Shown here: positions 1 to 10,770 of the stretch, piece by piece
Layout of the letters: each line of letters starts with the position of its first letter
Numbering within the stretch: the stretch's first letter is position 1
Assembly (NCBI GenBank): GCA_022606425.2
Contig: JAHDVF020000442.1
Coordinates: forward strand, 372,001-436,000
Length of the DNA stretch: 64,000 bases
Source of the DNA: Lepidostoma basale
Lineage: Eukaryota > Arthropoda > Insecta > Trichoptera > Lepidostomatidae
Direction of reading: 5' to 3'
Position numbers and translations under genes: made by a program
Notes under the pieces: generated by a model
The model's database searches: none
What the model saw: only the letters and a program-made list of their open reading frames with translations
What the model was told of the DNA's origin: nothing

Positions 1-340
1 TTTTCACCTTATTTACCCTTATAGAGTAGTTAAACGCGCGCTTTTTAATATTTTTCCCGCAAAAAGCTGCGCAAATTAGTTTTATGCGCCGAGTGTGTCA
101 TATTCCCGCGAGTTATGAAAGGCACGCGAGTCCTCCCGCGTTTTTCTGTTCTCACCTCGACGAGGACGATTTAGGTGTCCCGTTTGTGCCTTTTGCGCGG
201 AAATAGCGCCAAACTTTGTCCCGCCGGGCCGCTGCCATATAAATAATGGCTGCATGCGACTCGGCAGGTACTCGGAACCAAAAGTTGTATAATATTACAC
301 ATTCGCAGGCGAGGGATTCTCCTCTGGAATACTAAAAAGT
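1..340. promoter_or_regulatory. GC-rich, promoter-like island (tentative)
   Basis: This stretch is rich in CG dinucleotides and GC-rich words (CCCGCGAG, CCCGCCGGGCCGC), unlike the AT-rich flanks. A TATA-like box (TATAAATA) lies at 238-245 on the plus strand, followed by a short GC-rich segment and a possible splice donor near 273. A promoter with a short non-coding first exon, perhaps for the plus-strand zinc-finger gene far downstream, is an inference only. No coding exon is recognisable here. Confidence 0.3.
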
Positions 341-479
341 CAATAAAAATGGAAGATAAGGGCCCAGCTCGTTGGAACAAACATATAATTACATTGAAAC
401 AGTTTTGAGAGCATATTTCTTGCATGCGAGCATGCTTTTATAATATACAGCTATTTGAACAAAAGTTATAATGATTATA

Positions 480-800
480 ATCAATACAAGAATTAATTTT
501 ATCTCAATAGAGATAAAGATGCAAACTGGAAACTGAATATGATGATCGAGGCGTTTACAGGACTTATGACCTGTCATTGGTTGGGTTAAGCGCACGCTTT
601 ATGTAATTACACCATTCCCCATTCCACCTTTCTTATGACCACCATGTCTGACAAATTTTTGGAAATTGTATATATGTTAATATCCAACACCACAATTCAC
701 ATGTCAGTTTCAATTTACAGACCAGCGCCATTTATAAAGATTAGGTTTTAGTATTAAGCAGAAGATCTTTATAACGCAATGTGAAAGGCTACCGCCATTA
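480..800 (+). repeat. 3' fragment of a LINE (family E)
   Basis: The segment from about 500 to 660 matches, in the same orientation, segments at 4072-4230 and 63690-63850 and, inverted, 4340-4560. Shared words include GACTTATGACCTGTCATTGG and CATTCCCCATTCC. The longer minus-strand copy at 4340-4660 has an open frame like the C-terminal end of non-LTR reverse transcriptases, so this is read as a 5'-truncated LINE copy. Confidence 0.55.
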
Positions 801-867
801 ACGCACTGCTAGATAACGCCTGGAAAAGTCACTCCAATTTATATGCTAACTATAATCAATACCCCTA

Positions 868-1060
868 CATCTCGCACAAGACACACCGCAAGCCAAGTTT
901 TCCATCTCTCTGTTTATCGCACTAACTACGCTCAAAGCGCGGCAATGTACAGGATTTGTGACAACTACAAGTATTTTGGAGACATCCATGTTTTCCATTT
1001 GAACGAACGAAACTTCAAAAAAACGATAGGAGCAACCATTCGGCGTAAATGAGACCATAA
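868..1060 (+). pseudogene. C-terminal LINE reverse-transcriptase remnant
   Basis: A plus-strand frame reads a stretch ending in FHLNERNFKKTIG before a stop near 1051. The layout (RT-x-H segment, AAMYRICDNY, then a DIHVFHL-like end) resembles the extreme C-terminus of jockey-like or R1-like LINE ORF2 proteins and the end of the 14382-14918 remnant. It is followed by a T-rich tail with TTTTATTTTTACTTT-type repeats. Only about 60 residues survive; the assignment is moderate. Confidence 0.4.
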
Positions 1061-1380
1061 TGTTACATGATATTATAATATGTTACTTTTATTTTTACTT
1101 TTATTTTTACTTTTAATTTTGTTCTTATTTCTACTACTATTATTATGTTTAACTCTCAATCATTTTGTTTGACCGTATTTTGCCTTAGCTTAAATTCAAT
1201 TAACTGTTTATTGTATTTGTGGTAGCGTGTAATTGGCTTTATTTATTATTTTTCTTAATGTTTTTTAATTAATATATTGATATCGCTGTATGCTGCCCTT
1301 ACTGAATGAACAAATAAATAAATAACATCTGTTAAAACTGACCATATTTGTAAACAATTTTATAATATTTTAAATATTTA
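1061..1380. other. AT-rich stretch without a recognised gene
   Basis: A (T4-5 A)-rich simple-sequence tract at 1079-1125 is followed by AT-rich DNA with an AATAAATAAATAA run near 1312. No coding exon or structured RNA is seen. Confidence 0.5.
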
Positions 1381-1385
1381 TATAA

Positions 1386-1430
1386 TGTCACTGATGAAGG
1401 GCTGATTAGTCCGAAACTTGTTTTTATTTT
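1386..1430 (+). ncRNA. Hammerhead-ribozyme-like motif (canonical core)
   Basis: CTGATGA at 1391-1397 is followed by a five-pair stem II (GGGCT, loop GATT, AGTCC) and GAAA at 1413-1416, then ACTTGTT, which can form the two-pair helix III typical of minimal type I hammerheads. The order and spacing match the hammerhead consensus CUGANGA - stem II - GAAA - short helix III - UH. Such minimal ribozymes are known from Penelope-like retroelements. Helix I is not obvious, so activity is uncertain. Confidence 0.5.
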
Positions 1431-1499
1431 TTTAATAAATGTGAATGTTAAACATCTACAACATAAAGTTATGGCGAACAAAGAAGAAATAATGTAAAC

Positions 1500-1700
1500 A
1501 TCCATATTATAATAAATGATACGAATGAAAACGTCTGTTTTTTACAAGTTTTTTATATGTTATGAGAATAATATTATATGTTTCGCCCGTCTAAGTCATT
1601 ATCAATACTAGATAATAATTTAGACAGGAACACGACTTGAAAAATTGCATTCACATAAAGTATAATACGACTTCGAAAAACATACTTTTTATTCTTATTA
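1500..1700. repeat. Penelope-like terminal-repeat fragment
   Basis: This belongs to a dispersed family whose copies share the words AATGAAAACGTCTGTTTT, TATTATATTTTATGGGAATG and CATTATCAAATG, usually next to a GCGAAACATGTC-like box. Here the copy is decayed and partly palindromic. It is related to the foldbacks at 19080, 23745 and 28378. Confidence 0.4.
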
Positions 1701-1795
1701 ATCATCTTTGTTGATAAAGATGCCAAATGGGATGCCACTTAGACCTTTTTAATGCGGTAGTTTCCCGTTGCTTTCCACATTTACATAAAGCATGT

Positions 1796-1995
1796 TATTT
1801 TAACCCAATTACTGTACACAATTTTTTTTATCATGAAATGTGATAGGTAGCCAATCTATCGTCATATGATTGTCTCGTGAATTCTACACCAGACCAAAGA
1901 CATTGAGACAATCAAATTCTGCCATTGCTGGGGATTGAACCCGGGTCCTTAAGTGTGGCATTCATGGCTCTTGCCACTCTATCTTCCATGAAGCT
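1796..1995 (-). mobile_element. tRNA-derived SINE
   Basis: Read on the minus strand, the copy has a tRNA-like head with a decayed A box, then a B box (GGTTCAATCCC), then the family body with GTGATTGTC, GGTCTGGTGTAGAATTCAC and a tail ending TACAGTAATTGGGTT. The same body occurs at 17712-17932, 18668-18885, 15897-16445 and 50038-50205. It is mutated relative to the 18668 copy, and a poly-T tract interrupts it near 1825. Confidence 0.7.
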
Positions 1996-2403
1996 CGTTG
2001 TATTTTGTCTATAACATAATTACACAGAAAAAATACTGTATTCTCGAATTTCATATGTAGACAACAATATTTTAAAAATCGACATTAGTATTAAAACAAC
2101 TGTAAAAATAAAACAAAAATGCCGTTTAATATTAAACGTATTTTAAAGTAAAATAAACAATATTTGACAAGTATTCCGCGTATTAAATGATAATACATTT
2201 TCCATTTATTTTATTAAGGACAATAAAATAAATGGAAAATGAACGTTAACGAGAAAATGATCACTATATACTCGTATATATAAATCACTTTGAAAAAGTT
2301 TTTATCGTATTTTGAAAGATTGTAATACTCTTAAAACAAATTTGTAATATCTAAAACCAAGGATTGTAAATTATGTTTATATTGTAAATACCTTTTTATT
2401 TAA

Positions 2404-2465
2404 AAAAAAAATCGTGTTTTACCCACGTCCCCTTGATTAGGAGCCAAGCATTCTGTCCTCTAGAC
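2404..2465 (-). repeat. tRNA-like repeat interrupted by a hAT element
   Basis: On the minus strand this reads GGTCTAGAGGACAGAATGC, then TTGGCTCCTAATCAAGGGGA and CGTGGG, close to a segment at 34240-34310 that ends in a tRNA-like B box (GGTTCAAGCC). The repeat resumes after the hAT insertion at 2846. It may be a second tRNA-derived SINE family. Confidence 0.4.
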
Positions 2466-2845
2466 CAGTGCTCCGAAACCGGTGTGCCGTGAGCCAGATG
2501 CAGTTAAAAAAATATTTAGTTATAGTCGGATGTGGTGAATTGCGAAAGAGTCGACTCTTTCATAAATCAGCCCAGGAGACGTTGGTGACCTTTTTTGTTT
2601 TTTTTTTAGCTCATTCAGCTTTTTAGTGAAAATCTGACGGGATATTTTTTGTTGGCGACCTTTTTTAGGCCATTCGTGAAAAATCGAACATTCGATTTTC
2701 CTGAATGAGCTAAATTAAAAGTCACCAACATCTCTGCTGAGCTGATAAACGCCCACGGTTAGACCGAATTTTAGCTTTAGGTTTGCCACGGAATTCTAGG
2801 AAGAACTTAGGTGTGCCGTAGGTGAGAAAAGGTTGCGGAGCACTG
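2466..2845. mobile_element. Non-autonomous hAT element with 8-bp target duplication
   Basis: The element begins CAGTGCTCCGAAACC and ends with the inverted form of CAGTGCTCCGCAACC. It is flanked on both sides by the same eight bases, CTCTAGAC (2458-2465 and 2846-2853). Eight-base duplications and CAGTG-type termini are hallmarks of hAT transposons. The 380-bp interior has no open frame but contains subterminal inverted repeats with GAATGAGCTAAA and GTCACCAAC words. Confidence 0.85.
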
Positions 2846-2853
2846 CTCTAGAC

Positions 2854-4070
2854 CACCAACCGGAAAATTAAATTGTACTGTTTCTTAATATGACATAGAA
2901 ATACTTTATACCTGTGACATAATTAGTACCTCGTAAGATGATCGTTTATTTTTGCCATGTCGTGCAAAAGAAACTCCAATAACCAGTGCATGCGCCTGGT
3001 GCCATACCAGCTACACAACACTCACAAAAAGCCAGAAATCATATCAGTATAGGTATGTATGGTATATATATTTTTTAATCGAAACTAATAAACCCTTAAA
3101 TCAGGATATCATTTATTAATTTTCTAAAGCCGTTCATTTTTTACCTGCCATGTCTATATTTCAGTTTTGTTCAAAATTTCATTTTTATTATGGGATTTAC
3201 CAGCTACTCTATTAAGTTTTAATTTTGTAAAATTTCTTAATGATATTTTTCGTAACAATAATTTTCCAGATTTTTACGTATTAAAAATTTAAAAATATGT
3301 CTACGTGTTTGTTTAAGATATTCAATGATAGTTTTATTTTGTTAAGATAATATAATATTACCTGAGTTTGAGGGCAAAATTTGTGGTTAACTTATTATTT
3401 ACTATTAATTATGAAACACTGTTATTGGATAACGATTTAATAAAAATTTAATTAATTAATTGTCATATAATATAATAAGAGTGTTTTTGTTTTGCTCGGT
3501 GTGTTTTTCCACACAATGGATTATCTGAACATATGAAATAAAAATTGAGAATTGAAAAAAAGCGTTGTTTTATAAAAATAAAATAACAAAACCAAGAACA
3601 CCTAGAACCAAAAACATAACATCGCAACACAGTTTTCGTACAATAATTTGCAGCTTTATCTAATAGAATAAACTGATTGCCAGGCGTGCGTGTATTAATT
3701 GAACTCCTAAATAATAATATTATATAAGGGTTACGTTAATTAATTTCAAATCTGGCCCCCACCACCCCCATCTATGCCACAGCCCCAGACCGTCTGCGAG
3801 GACGATTCTCCGATTGTAACTTTACAGACACTATCTAATATTGCATGTCCTGGATCCTGTCGTAAATTACGCCTTCTTGCTAACAGGGGCTGAACGTAAG
3901 ATTTGTTTAGCTTATGCGATAGGAAACAAAAAGCATATCTTTGGGATCAGATCTTCACGTAAAGCAAATACAAAATTAATTTAAGATAACGATTTGGTTT
4001 TTTTTTAATGTATACAAATACTTGTAGACAAATACTGGAATTTTACCCATTGCGGGTTGATCATTTATTA
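2854..4070. other. AT-rich intergenic stretch
   Basis: No coding exon, RNA gene or boundary-defined element was recognised. It is mostly low-complexity AT, with a short GC-richer segment at about 3755-3890. Confidence 0.4.
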
Positions 4071-4071
4071 A

Positions 4072-4230
4072 GGATTAATTGTATCTCAAAAGCGACGAAG
4101 ATGTAATTTTTTTTGGAAACAGAATATGGTAGTCGAGGCGTTAACAGGACTTATGACCTGTCATTGGTTGGGTTAAGCGATCACTTTTTGTTAACAACAT
4201 TCCCCATTCCGCCCTTCTTTATCTAGCAGT
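4072..4230 (+). repeat. LINE family E 3' fragment, plus-strand arm
   Basis: This copy (TGTATCTCAAAAGCGACGAA to CATTCCCCATTCCGCCC) is the inverted counterpart of 4385-4560, so the two sit in head-to-head orientation across about 120 bp. It has no intact frame. Confidence 0.55.
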
Positions 4231-4339
4231 GTGATAATTGCGTTAGCCTTTCACATTGCATCAATAAAGATTTTCTGCTTAATGCTTACAAATAATCTTA
4301 ATAGATGGCGCAAGTGTAGATTGACCTAAAAAATGTGAA

Positions 4340-4660
4340 GTTATTTAAAATAGTAGCATATATACAAGTTCCAAAAATTTGACAGACGTGGTGGTCGTAA
4401 GAAGGACGGAATGGGGAATGTTGTTAACATAAAGTGATCGCTTAACCCAACCAATGACAGGACATAAGTCCTGTAAACGCCTCGACTACCATATTCTGTT
4501 TCCAAAAAAATGTACATCTTCGTCTCTATTGAGATATGGATACTCTCCAAGATGACGTAATTCTCAAAGAATCCCCTGATAATTCTGAAGAAATTGGTAA
4601 GTGTGAACCCATCCCTCATTATCTGTAGACTATTGGTCCCCAGCATACTCAAGAGGAATG
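4340..4660 (-). pseudogene. LINE family E reverse-transcriptase C-terminus
   Basis: A minus-strand open frame (about 4341-4700) contains LAFLLSMLGTNSLQIMRDG and FFRIIRGFFEN, the same pattern as the better preserved copy at 14382-14918 (FLLGMLGTNSLQLRSDG, FFRLIRGYFEN). This pattern lies C-terminal to the reverse-transcriptase domain in several LINE clades. The 5' part of the element is missing. Confidence 0.6.
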
Positions 4661-4732
4661 CAAGAATATGTTGGTGTTCGTAATCGTGTGTTCTTTGACA
4701 ATTCAGGGTGATTATCCCTGCGATATAATTTA

Positions 4733-5150
4733 CTTCTTCTTTCGGTGCCGTGTCAGGTCCTCCCAACGTTGGCGATCACTACAGCAAAGGCATTTCTATC
4801 CTGCACCATTTGGAACAGGTTCTGAACTCTTGTTATTCCTGTCCACCCTTTGATGTTCTGCAGCCAGGACAGCTGCCTTCTACCAACTCTCCGACGTCCC
4901 TCCACTTTACCCATTAATATCAGTCGAAGGAGGTGGTATTTTTCTCCCCTTAACACATGACCCAAATATGAGACCTTTCTAATTTTCACACTTGACAACA
5001 GCCCTCTATTAGCTTTGGCTCTCTGTAGTACGTCTGCATTACTGACCCTGTGGTATATCCACATCTCGAACGCTTCCAACCGGTTCATTACATTCACTTT
5101 CAGAGTCCAAGATTCGCAGTCATATACGAGTAGTAGAACAGACCTATAAT
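4733..5150 (-). pseudogene. LINE family C ORF2 C-terminal fragment
   Basis: A minus-strand frame reads YDCESWTLKVNVMNRLEAFE, then LGHVLRGEKYHLLRLILMGK and GRRQLSWLQNIKGWTGI, and ends near a (GAA)n 3' tail at 4733-4745. The W-T/L-x-EAFEMWIYRR and GHVLRG blocks are typical of the region downstream of the reverse-transcriptase domain of RTE-like elements. A better copy is at 36150-36860. Confidence 0.7.
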
Positions 5151-5777
5151 TAACTAACAAAAGTAAAAAGAAAAAGAACTTATTCTTGAAGGGTTTAAAA
5201 TTATGGACTGTCCCTGCGTTGATCTCAACGTCTAAACAATTAAGGTTGTGTCGTTGGGTGCGGTAACGACCTTGTTCCTACACACGTTCTTATTTAAGAT
5301 CAAAATTGCAAGCACATATTTATCCTCCGTGTCGTATCTGCGATCTCTGCTCCTTACGCGATCCTCCAGACCTGTCTTAAATCAGACCTACTGGGAAACT
5401 AGAAAACTCTGCGTCAGCATTTTCTTAGAGTCAACGAATGTGACGTTCATAAAACAGGCAGAATTAATGTCTTCCTATCGGTGTTATCGACAAAATTCTT
5501 GTTTATTGAACACATTTGTTTAAAAAGGGCTTATATTTTATATGTTTTTGGGTCATCTGCTAAATATTTGTTTAATATGTAAGTAATTAATTATATTAAA
5601 TTAAATTATGCTTTTAAAAATCTCTTAGATGAGATATTAAACACGAATTATAGAAACTTCTAAAAAGCGTAAATATTCATTTGTATTGATCATTTGATTT
5701 TAAACGGGCTTTACATAATTATTTCTCTTTTTCTTTTTTTTACACTTTGTTTATGCAACATTAAAATTTTATTTTTT
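5151..5777. other. Intergenic stretch, no gene recognised
   Basis: A 91-codon open frame at 5248-5523 has no recognised motif and no matching splice context. The rest is AT-rich. Confidence 0.4.
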
Positions 5778-5990
5778 TTAATTAAATATACATGTTTTGG
5801 ACCACCAGTCGTTCTTCAGTGATACATATTATAAAGATACATATTTAAAATAATATAAAATTGTTTACATGATCTGACAGATTTGATCTTATAAAGATTT
5901 ATTTTGGAACGTTTTATATTACTTTAAATATGTATCTTTATAATATGTCTCACTGAAGAAGGACTGGTTGTCCTAAACATGTCTATGTAA
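5778..5990. repeat. Foldback repeat with decayed hammerhead-like ends
   Basis: Two arms in inverted orientation (about 5790-5855 and 5915-5990) share TACATATTTAAA and ACTGAAGAA words. Each outer end carries a hammerhead-like box: plus strand CTGAAGA at 5953-5959, stem GGACTGGTTGTCC, then TAAACATGTC in place of GAAACATGTC. The minus copy at 5790-5820 is also altered at GAAA. The boxes look inactive but are related to the intact motif at 7655-7685. Confidence 0.5.
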
Positions 5991-5995
5991 TTAAA

Positions 5996-6720
5996 AAATA
6001 ATAATGTTAGTGTTGTATAAACAAAGTGTATAAAAATAAATAAAGCAATTACAATATTATGGCGAATATAGTAGAAACTTTACACAATTGTTCATGAAAT
6101 AATAAATATCGTTAATATATGTATTGTTTCTTGAAATATTATGTAAAACTCCAAATTAACCATTAATAAAATTTTCTAGAAGATTTATTAAATTTTACAG
6201 GATTGACATTTTTTGCCTCTGTAAGCCATTATCAAATGTTTTGATTACAATATATATTATATTTAGATTTCAACGACATGTATTTTCTTGATCATTAAAA
6301 GACGTTCTCAATGATAGCTTTTATATTAGTAATACGTTTCCACAAGTTTCACGAAATTTATAAAAACACTAATGATTTCAACTATTAAAAACGCGGATTA
6401 TCAACGCCTGATTTATACAGTAGCATTAACATATATGTTTAATGTGAAGTATACTTCCAGGCGCCTACCATAAATTTGGACTTATAGATGAACAGATAAA
6501 TCGACTAAGTACGTAGTTTTCTAACCGCTCATCTGGGGTAACTTGTTCTATGAAAGCATTTTTTGTACTTTATTTATTAAACAATCAATTTATTATATTT
6601 TCACATTATATGTATATTTTATGCAATCAATAAAACCAGGAAATAACATTTCGATTATCCTTTATTATTTGGAATAAATTATCTTTCAGCACAGTTTATT
6701 TGTTTAAAAACAACAACAAC
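5996..6720. other. AT-rich stretch with repeat debris
   Basis: Contains pieces of the Penelope-like repeat family (GATTGACATTTTTTGCC, CATTATCAAATG near 6200-6240) but nothing with clear boundaries, and no gene. Confidence 0.35.
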
Positions 6721-6721
6721 A

Positions 6722-7296
6722 AACCATCACGTCGTTTCCTCGTAGGGGTAGGCAGAGAGAATAGACCGCCACACTACTCTATCCTGACACACCTCTTTAG
6801 CTTCCTCCACATTCATACAGCGAGGCATACACGCACGTTGACTCTTCCGACTTCTAACATGACCAACCTTTAAAATTTGTTTAGTTTGGTCATGGCATAT
6901 TTTCCTTGGTTTGCCTCGACTCCGTACTCCATTTACAACATTAACGTATAGGTACATTCTTAACCATTCTTTCTCCATTCATGCGTTCCATATGTCCGAA
7001 CCAACGCTGCGATCATTTCATAATACCTTCTTTCGCTCTACATTCCATTCCTTATATCAGCATTTGAGATTCTATCGTATATCGTTTTACCACACAGACG
7101 TGTTAGGGACCTCATCTCTATCGCATTTATTCTGCTCTCATCCTTCTGCATGTTCCATGCTTCGCTTCCATACATCAGGGTTGGGACCAAAACTCTATTG
7201 TGAACGGCCATTTTCGCTTTCATTGATAAATTCTTGTTTCCAATAACTATTTTTAAAGCTCCATTCACTTTGTTACCCGCACCAACCCTTATTTCT
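6722..7296 (-). pseudogene. LINE family T 3' fragment
   Basis: Minus-strand frames give GNKVNGALKIVIGNKNLSMK, LVPTLMYGSEAW, then after a frameshift GVRSRGKPRK and RACMPRCMNVEEAKEVCQDR. This is the C-terminal region of the dominant LINE family of the window. Here the 3' tail after the stop is GTT repeats rather than TTAG repeats. Confidence 0.75.
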
Positions 7297-7640
7297 TATT
7301 TGTTTAAAATTATTTAAATACGCTATCGCAGATTTAGTATCATATTAAGCCGTTGCTTGTTTGAAAATACGAAATAGGACAAGATGGCTCTATGAAAACA
7401 ATCTGTAATGTTTACTCCGCAAGAAACTAGTCTATTATCTCGAACAAATCTCCCGGATACAATCTGCTACCCGATCTTAGCACACGGTACATTGGTCTAA
7501 TGGCAATGGGTACCACTCTGTCCAACAATGATAATTATTCGGTTACATGACCTAACTAGAGATTAAGATAATTGTTATTATACATATAATTTCTATTCTT
7601 CTTTTCATAAACTTTGTATATACAACACTTTCATTAAAAA
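7297..7640. other. Intergenic stretch, no gene recognised
   Basis: AT-rich sequence without a recognised repeat or exon. Confidence 0.35.
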
Positions 7641-7649
7641 AATAAAATT

Positions 7650-7690
7650 ATATAGACATGTTTCGGACAAATAGTCCTTCTTCAGTAAAG
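7650..7690 (-). ncRNA. Hammerhead-ribozyme-like motif (complete core)
   Basis: On the minus strand CTGAAGA (7685-7679) is followed by a GGAC/GTCC stem II with a TATTT loop, then GAAACATGTC (7664-7655). Position 7 of the hammerhead core may be any base, so CTGAAGA is allowed. ACATGT can form the two-pair helix III, with C17 at the predicted cleavage site. It sits at the edge of a Penelope-like repeat piece. Confidence 0.55.
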
Positions 7691-7724
7691 ATACATATTT
7701 ATAAAAATATTATAAAAGTATGCA

Positions 7725-8150
7725 GTAGAAATGAGATCTCTTAGACTCTTTCAGAAATGAGAATGTGTGGATACTCTGTGTATGATAGAGTGTCGAATGA
7801 AAATATAAGAAGTGAATGCGGTGCGAATGATGGTGTCATGAACAAAATAATGAAAGGATCATTAAGATGGTTTGGACATATGGAGAGAATGAACGAAGAA
7901 AGAATGATAAAAAAAATTATATGTTAATGATGTAAATGGAACCAGAAATAGAGGAAGATCGAGGAAAACGTGGCATGATCAAATAAATCAAATTTTGAAT
8001 GTCGGCCATGTGAGGAGTCAGAGAAATCGACGCGTGTACATGACACCATGTATGAATGTTGAAAATATGTCAGAAAAGAAAAGTGTGGCAGTCCATTCTT
8101 TCTGCCTACCCCTTTGGGGAGACGGCGTGATGGTTACTTAGTTAGTTAGT
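7725..8150 (+). pseudogene. LINE family T 3' fragment with TTAG tail
   Basis: Begins in the GAAATGAGATCTCTTAGA block and reads, with frameshifts, through LRRMCG-, KGSLRWFGHME- and RGRPRKTWHDQI-like segments to the 3' end GACGGCGTGATGGTTACTTA followed by GTTAGTTAG. It is a 5'-truncated copy. Confidence 0.8.
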
Positions 8151-9300
8151 TTATAAAAGTCTTGACTTTCAACCATGCAAACCGTAAACTTTTTATGAGC
8201 ATTGCAAATTATTTCGAGATTTTTTTGCCGGGAAGTCCGAGATTGATCCCTGATTTCTTGTACAATGGGAATCGTTCTTTGATTATTTTGCTTCCCTATT
8301 TTGTCAATAGGTAATTCTTAGGCTATGTTTAACATCAATCTGCCATTGTCATAATCATACATAAGTGTTGCCAGATTAGTTAAGAAAGGGAACATGTCAT
8401 TGACTTATTCCTATGACCTTTCATAGAAAAACTTAAATGAGCGCTGTCTTATTTCTCTATGTTAGAATGGTCGGACTTGTTACCAGTCTTAACAAAAACA
8501 TTCGTTTTGACCTACAGAAAAGTAATCCTTCAAAATTGCCATAGTTTGTTAAACGCAAATTAGTGAAGAGGGTCCCATTTGATGCTGAACCCTTATTCTC
8601 TAACGTTTTGTCACGAAAATAGATTAGTAAGGTTCCATCTGATTTTTAAGACATTCAAAAAACAGTGTTTACTTAAAAAAATATTTTTTTAATGTATATT
8701 AAAGATATATAACTTCTTGGGTTTGGTAGAAAATTTCATTTAAATATCGTCATAAGTTACAAAAATACAAGCCTTAGAAACTTTGTCTTCATTTTTACCA
8801 GCTTTTTACTTTTGTCAGTTGGAACTTTCTTACTCTTAGGTGACGATATATGAAAAAAATTTTGAATAACCGATTCAAATATTGTATTGTAATCTTATTT
8901 TGCCTTTTACACAAATACATTACGCCCACTTACAAAGGCTGAAATTTAATTTTGCTTTGCTTAAATTTGTTCGAGGATGTTGACTTCCTGAATCTTCTAA
9001 AGCATTCCTTCCCCTCTTTCGTCTCCTGTCCTCTCCGTTGACACATAACAGCTGACATTACCCCACTCGGCTATATTGTGTTCATATCGTGTGACAATGA
9101 GAAAGTTTTTTTGTTTCTGGAAATCGTTTTTATTTTTATTTTTCAATAACCATCACGGATCGAACGGTGTTTATTTTACAGGATCGTACTTAGAATAAAT
9201 TACTTCAAAAATAAAAGTTTAATTAAAAAAAATATATAATAAAAGTTTTTATTCTGAAACACTGATATTATTTGTATCACAATTTACTTTAATGAAATTA
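8151..9300. other. Long intergenic stretch, no feature recognised
   Basis: No long open frame, RNA gene or terminal repeats were recognised in about 1.1 kb of moderately AT-rich DNA. Confidence 0.4.
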
Positions 9301-9309
9301 TAGCGACAG

Positions 9310-9368
9310 AGTTGCTTGTTACACCTGATGATGCCAACATAGGTTGGCGAAACAGCTGTACAATAAAA
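9310..9368 (+). ncRNA. Hammerhead-ribozyme-like motif (canonical core)
   Basis: CTGATGA at 9325-9331, stem II GCCAAC/GTTGGC with an ATAG loop, GAAA at 9349-9352, then the palindrome ACAGCTGT. The same motif with C17 intact is at 34753-34788; altered copies are at 21640-21715 and 34025-34070. Helix III is self-complementary, as in Penelope-type hammerheads thought to work as dimers. Confidence 0.6.
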
Positions 9369-9924
9369 ATGTTTCAAAATTAAAATATTTTATAATGTTG
9401 AAGTATTCGGACAAAACAATGAATTACCTATCTAAAATGTTACATAGTTTTATATTTTTATATTTCTTTTTTATATACTTTGTATACAACCCAAGTATTA
9501 TAGTTACTAAAAAATTCACTTACATTTTTTAAAAAAAAATTTAAAAAAAACATAAATTTAGAACAAACAGATAAATTTAATGCATTTTTTTCAACAAAAT
9601 TCTATTATTCTTTATCAATGACCTTAAAAAAAAATTTGACGACCCTACACCTTTACTATTAGTAAATATTACACTTACTTGTCTATGTGTTTTGTCCATT
9701 TTAGTTGTTTGTCCATTGTTAGTCCTAGGTACATTACATAGTCGAGTTCGGTTATTGCGTAATTTTTTTTATTTTTATGCACATGTTAATGTTTTTCTTG
9801 CGTGTTTTAAAGTGTATAATGTTACATTTTTTTACTTAAATATTGGTTTATTTTTTTATATTATTGTAATCATTTTCCCATATTTGGAATAACTTTTATG
9901 GGAGGAGGCGTTGAACGTTTATTT

Positions 9925-9976
9925 TTCTTGTAAAGGGGGCGGTGGCCCAGAAAAGATTGGAAACCTATGGTCTAAT
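9925..9976. repeat. Decayed hAT terminus
   Basis: The minus strand reads AGACCATAGGTTTCCAATC then TTTTCTGGGCCACCGCCCCC, close to the common hAT 3' end (CAGTGGTTCCCAA, then pyrimidines and CGCCCCC). No partner terminus or target duplication was identified. Confidence 0.4.
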
Positions 9977-10059
9977 TGACACCAAGTAATTATTCGTATG
10001 TTATGTCACATAACCAAAATATTGCTTACCGGAAAAACAGTCTTAAAATGTTTTATATC

Positions 10060-10330
10060 TAACGTAATAAATATCCAGCGAGTGGTGAGACAAAATCATG
10101 CCCCATTCCTCCCTTGCAATGTTCCCGATCACGCGAAGGGATTTGCTGGGATTGTTGTAACATGTGAGCGGAGATAAATAAAGGCGCCAGCAGAAATTCT
10201 CCAGAGATCCTCGCGAATAGCGGGAACAAAAAACTCTCGGCTTCTAGCAACGGCTCGCCGAACGAACGAACTCGCGATCTGTTATTAAGTTAATACACAT
10301 TGATTATAGCTACGTTTTTATTTACTTAAA
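10060..10330. promoter_or_regulatory. GC-rich, promoter-like island (tentative)
   Basis: A CG-rich block in AT-rich surroundings. A TATA-like AGATAAATAAAGGCGCC lies at 10172-10188 on the plus strand, followed by a CG-rich run (CTCGCGAATAGCGGG; AACGGCTCGCCGAACGAACG) that could be 5' untranslated sequence. It lies 20 kb upstream of the zinc-finger exon on the same strand and could be its promoter. This is inference. Confidence 0.3.
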
Positions 10331-10496
10331 TCTGGAACAGCGTGAAAATTTATATAGTTTCTGACTCGTGGCTCGTATCAAGTCTTCTTCTTCTCAGCTA
10401 TTCTCACGCCACAGTTGGATATAGGCATCTTCTAAACGCTTTCAATATTTTCTATCTTTTAAATCAAATTAAATCAATTTATTATAACAACAGACA

Positions 10497-10770
10497 TAAC
10501 TAACTAACTAACTAACTAACTAACCATCACGCCGTTTCCCCGGAGGGGTAGGCATAGAGGATGTATCGCCACATTGTTCTATCCTGGCATACCTCTCGGG
10601 CTTCCTCTACATTCATACATCGTACCATGCACGCCCGTCGATTATTCCGACTTCGAATGAGACCGCCTTTTAGTAATTGATTAATTTGGTCATGCCATGT
10701 TTTACTCGGTCGTCCTCGGCTTCTTTTTCCACTCACGCTGCTTGTGTACAACTTTTTAACCATTTTACCT
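10497..10770 (-). pseudogene. LINE family T 3' end with long TTAG tail
   Basis: An open minus-strand frame (10763-10527) covers VKKLYTSSVSGKRSRGRPSK to the C-terminal YPSGETA. Its tail on the plus strand is six CTAA repeats (10497-10522). It belongs to the SVSGKRSRGRP subfamily also seen at 29094-29610 and 42770-43230. Confidence 0.8.

Noticed and set aside
5248..5523. 91-codon plus-strand open frame
   Set aside because: No recognised domain, no splice context and low-complexity residue composition; likely chance in non-coding DNA.
10496..10522. CTAA repeats as telomeric DNA
   Set aside because: The insect telomere unit is TTAGG; these four-base repeats always abut the 3' end of LINE family T and are its tail.
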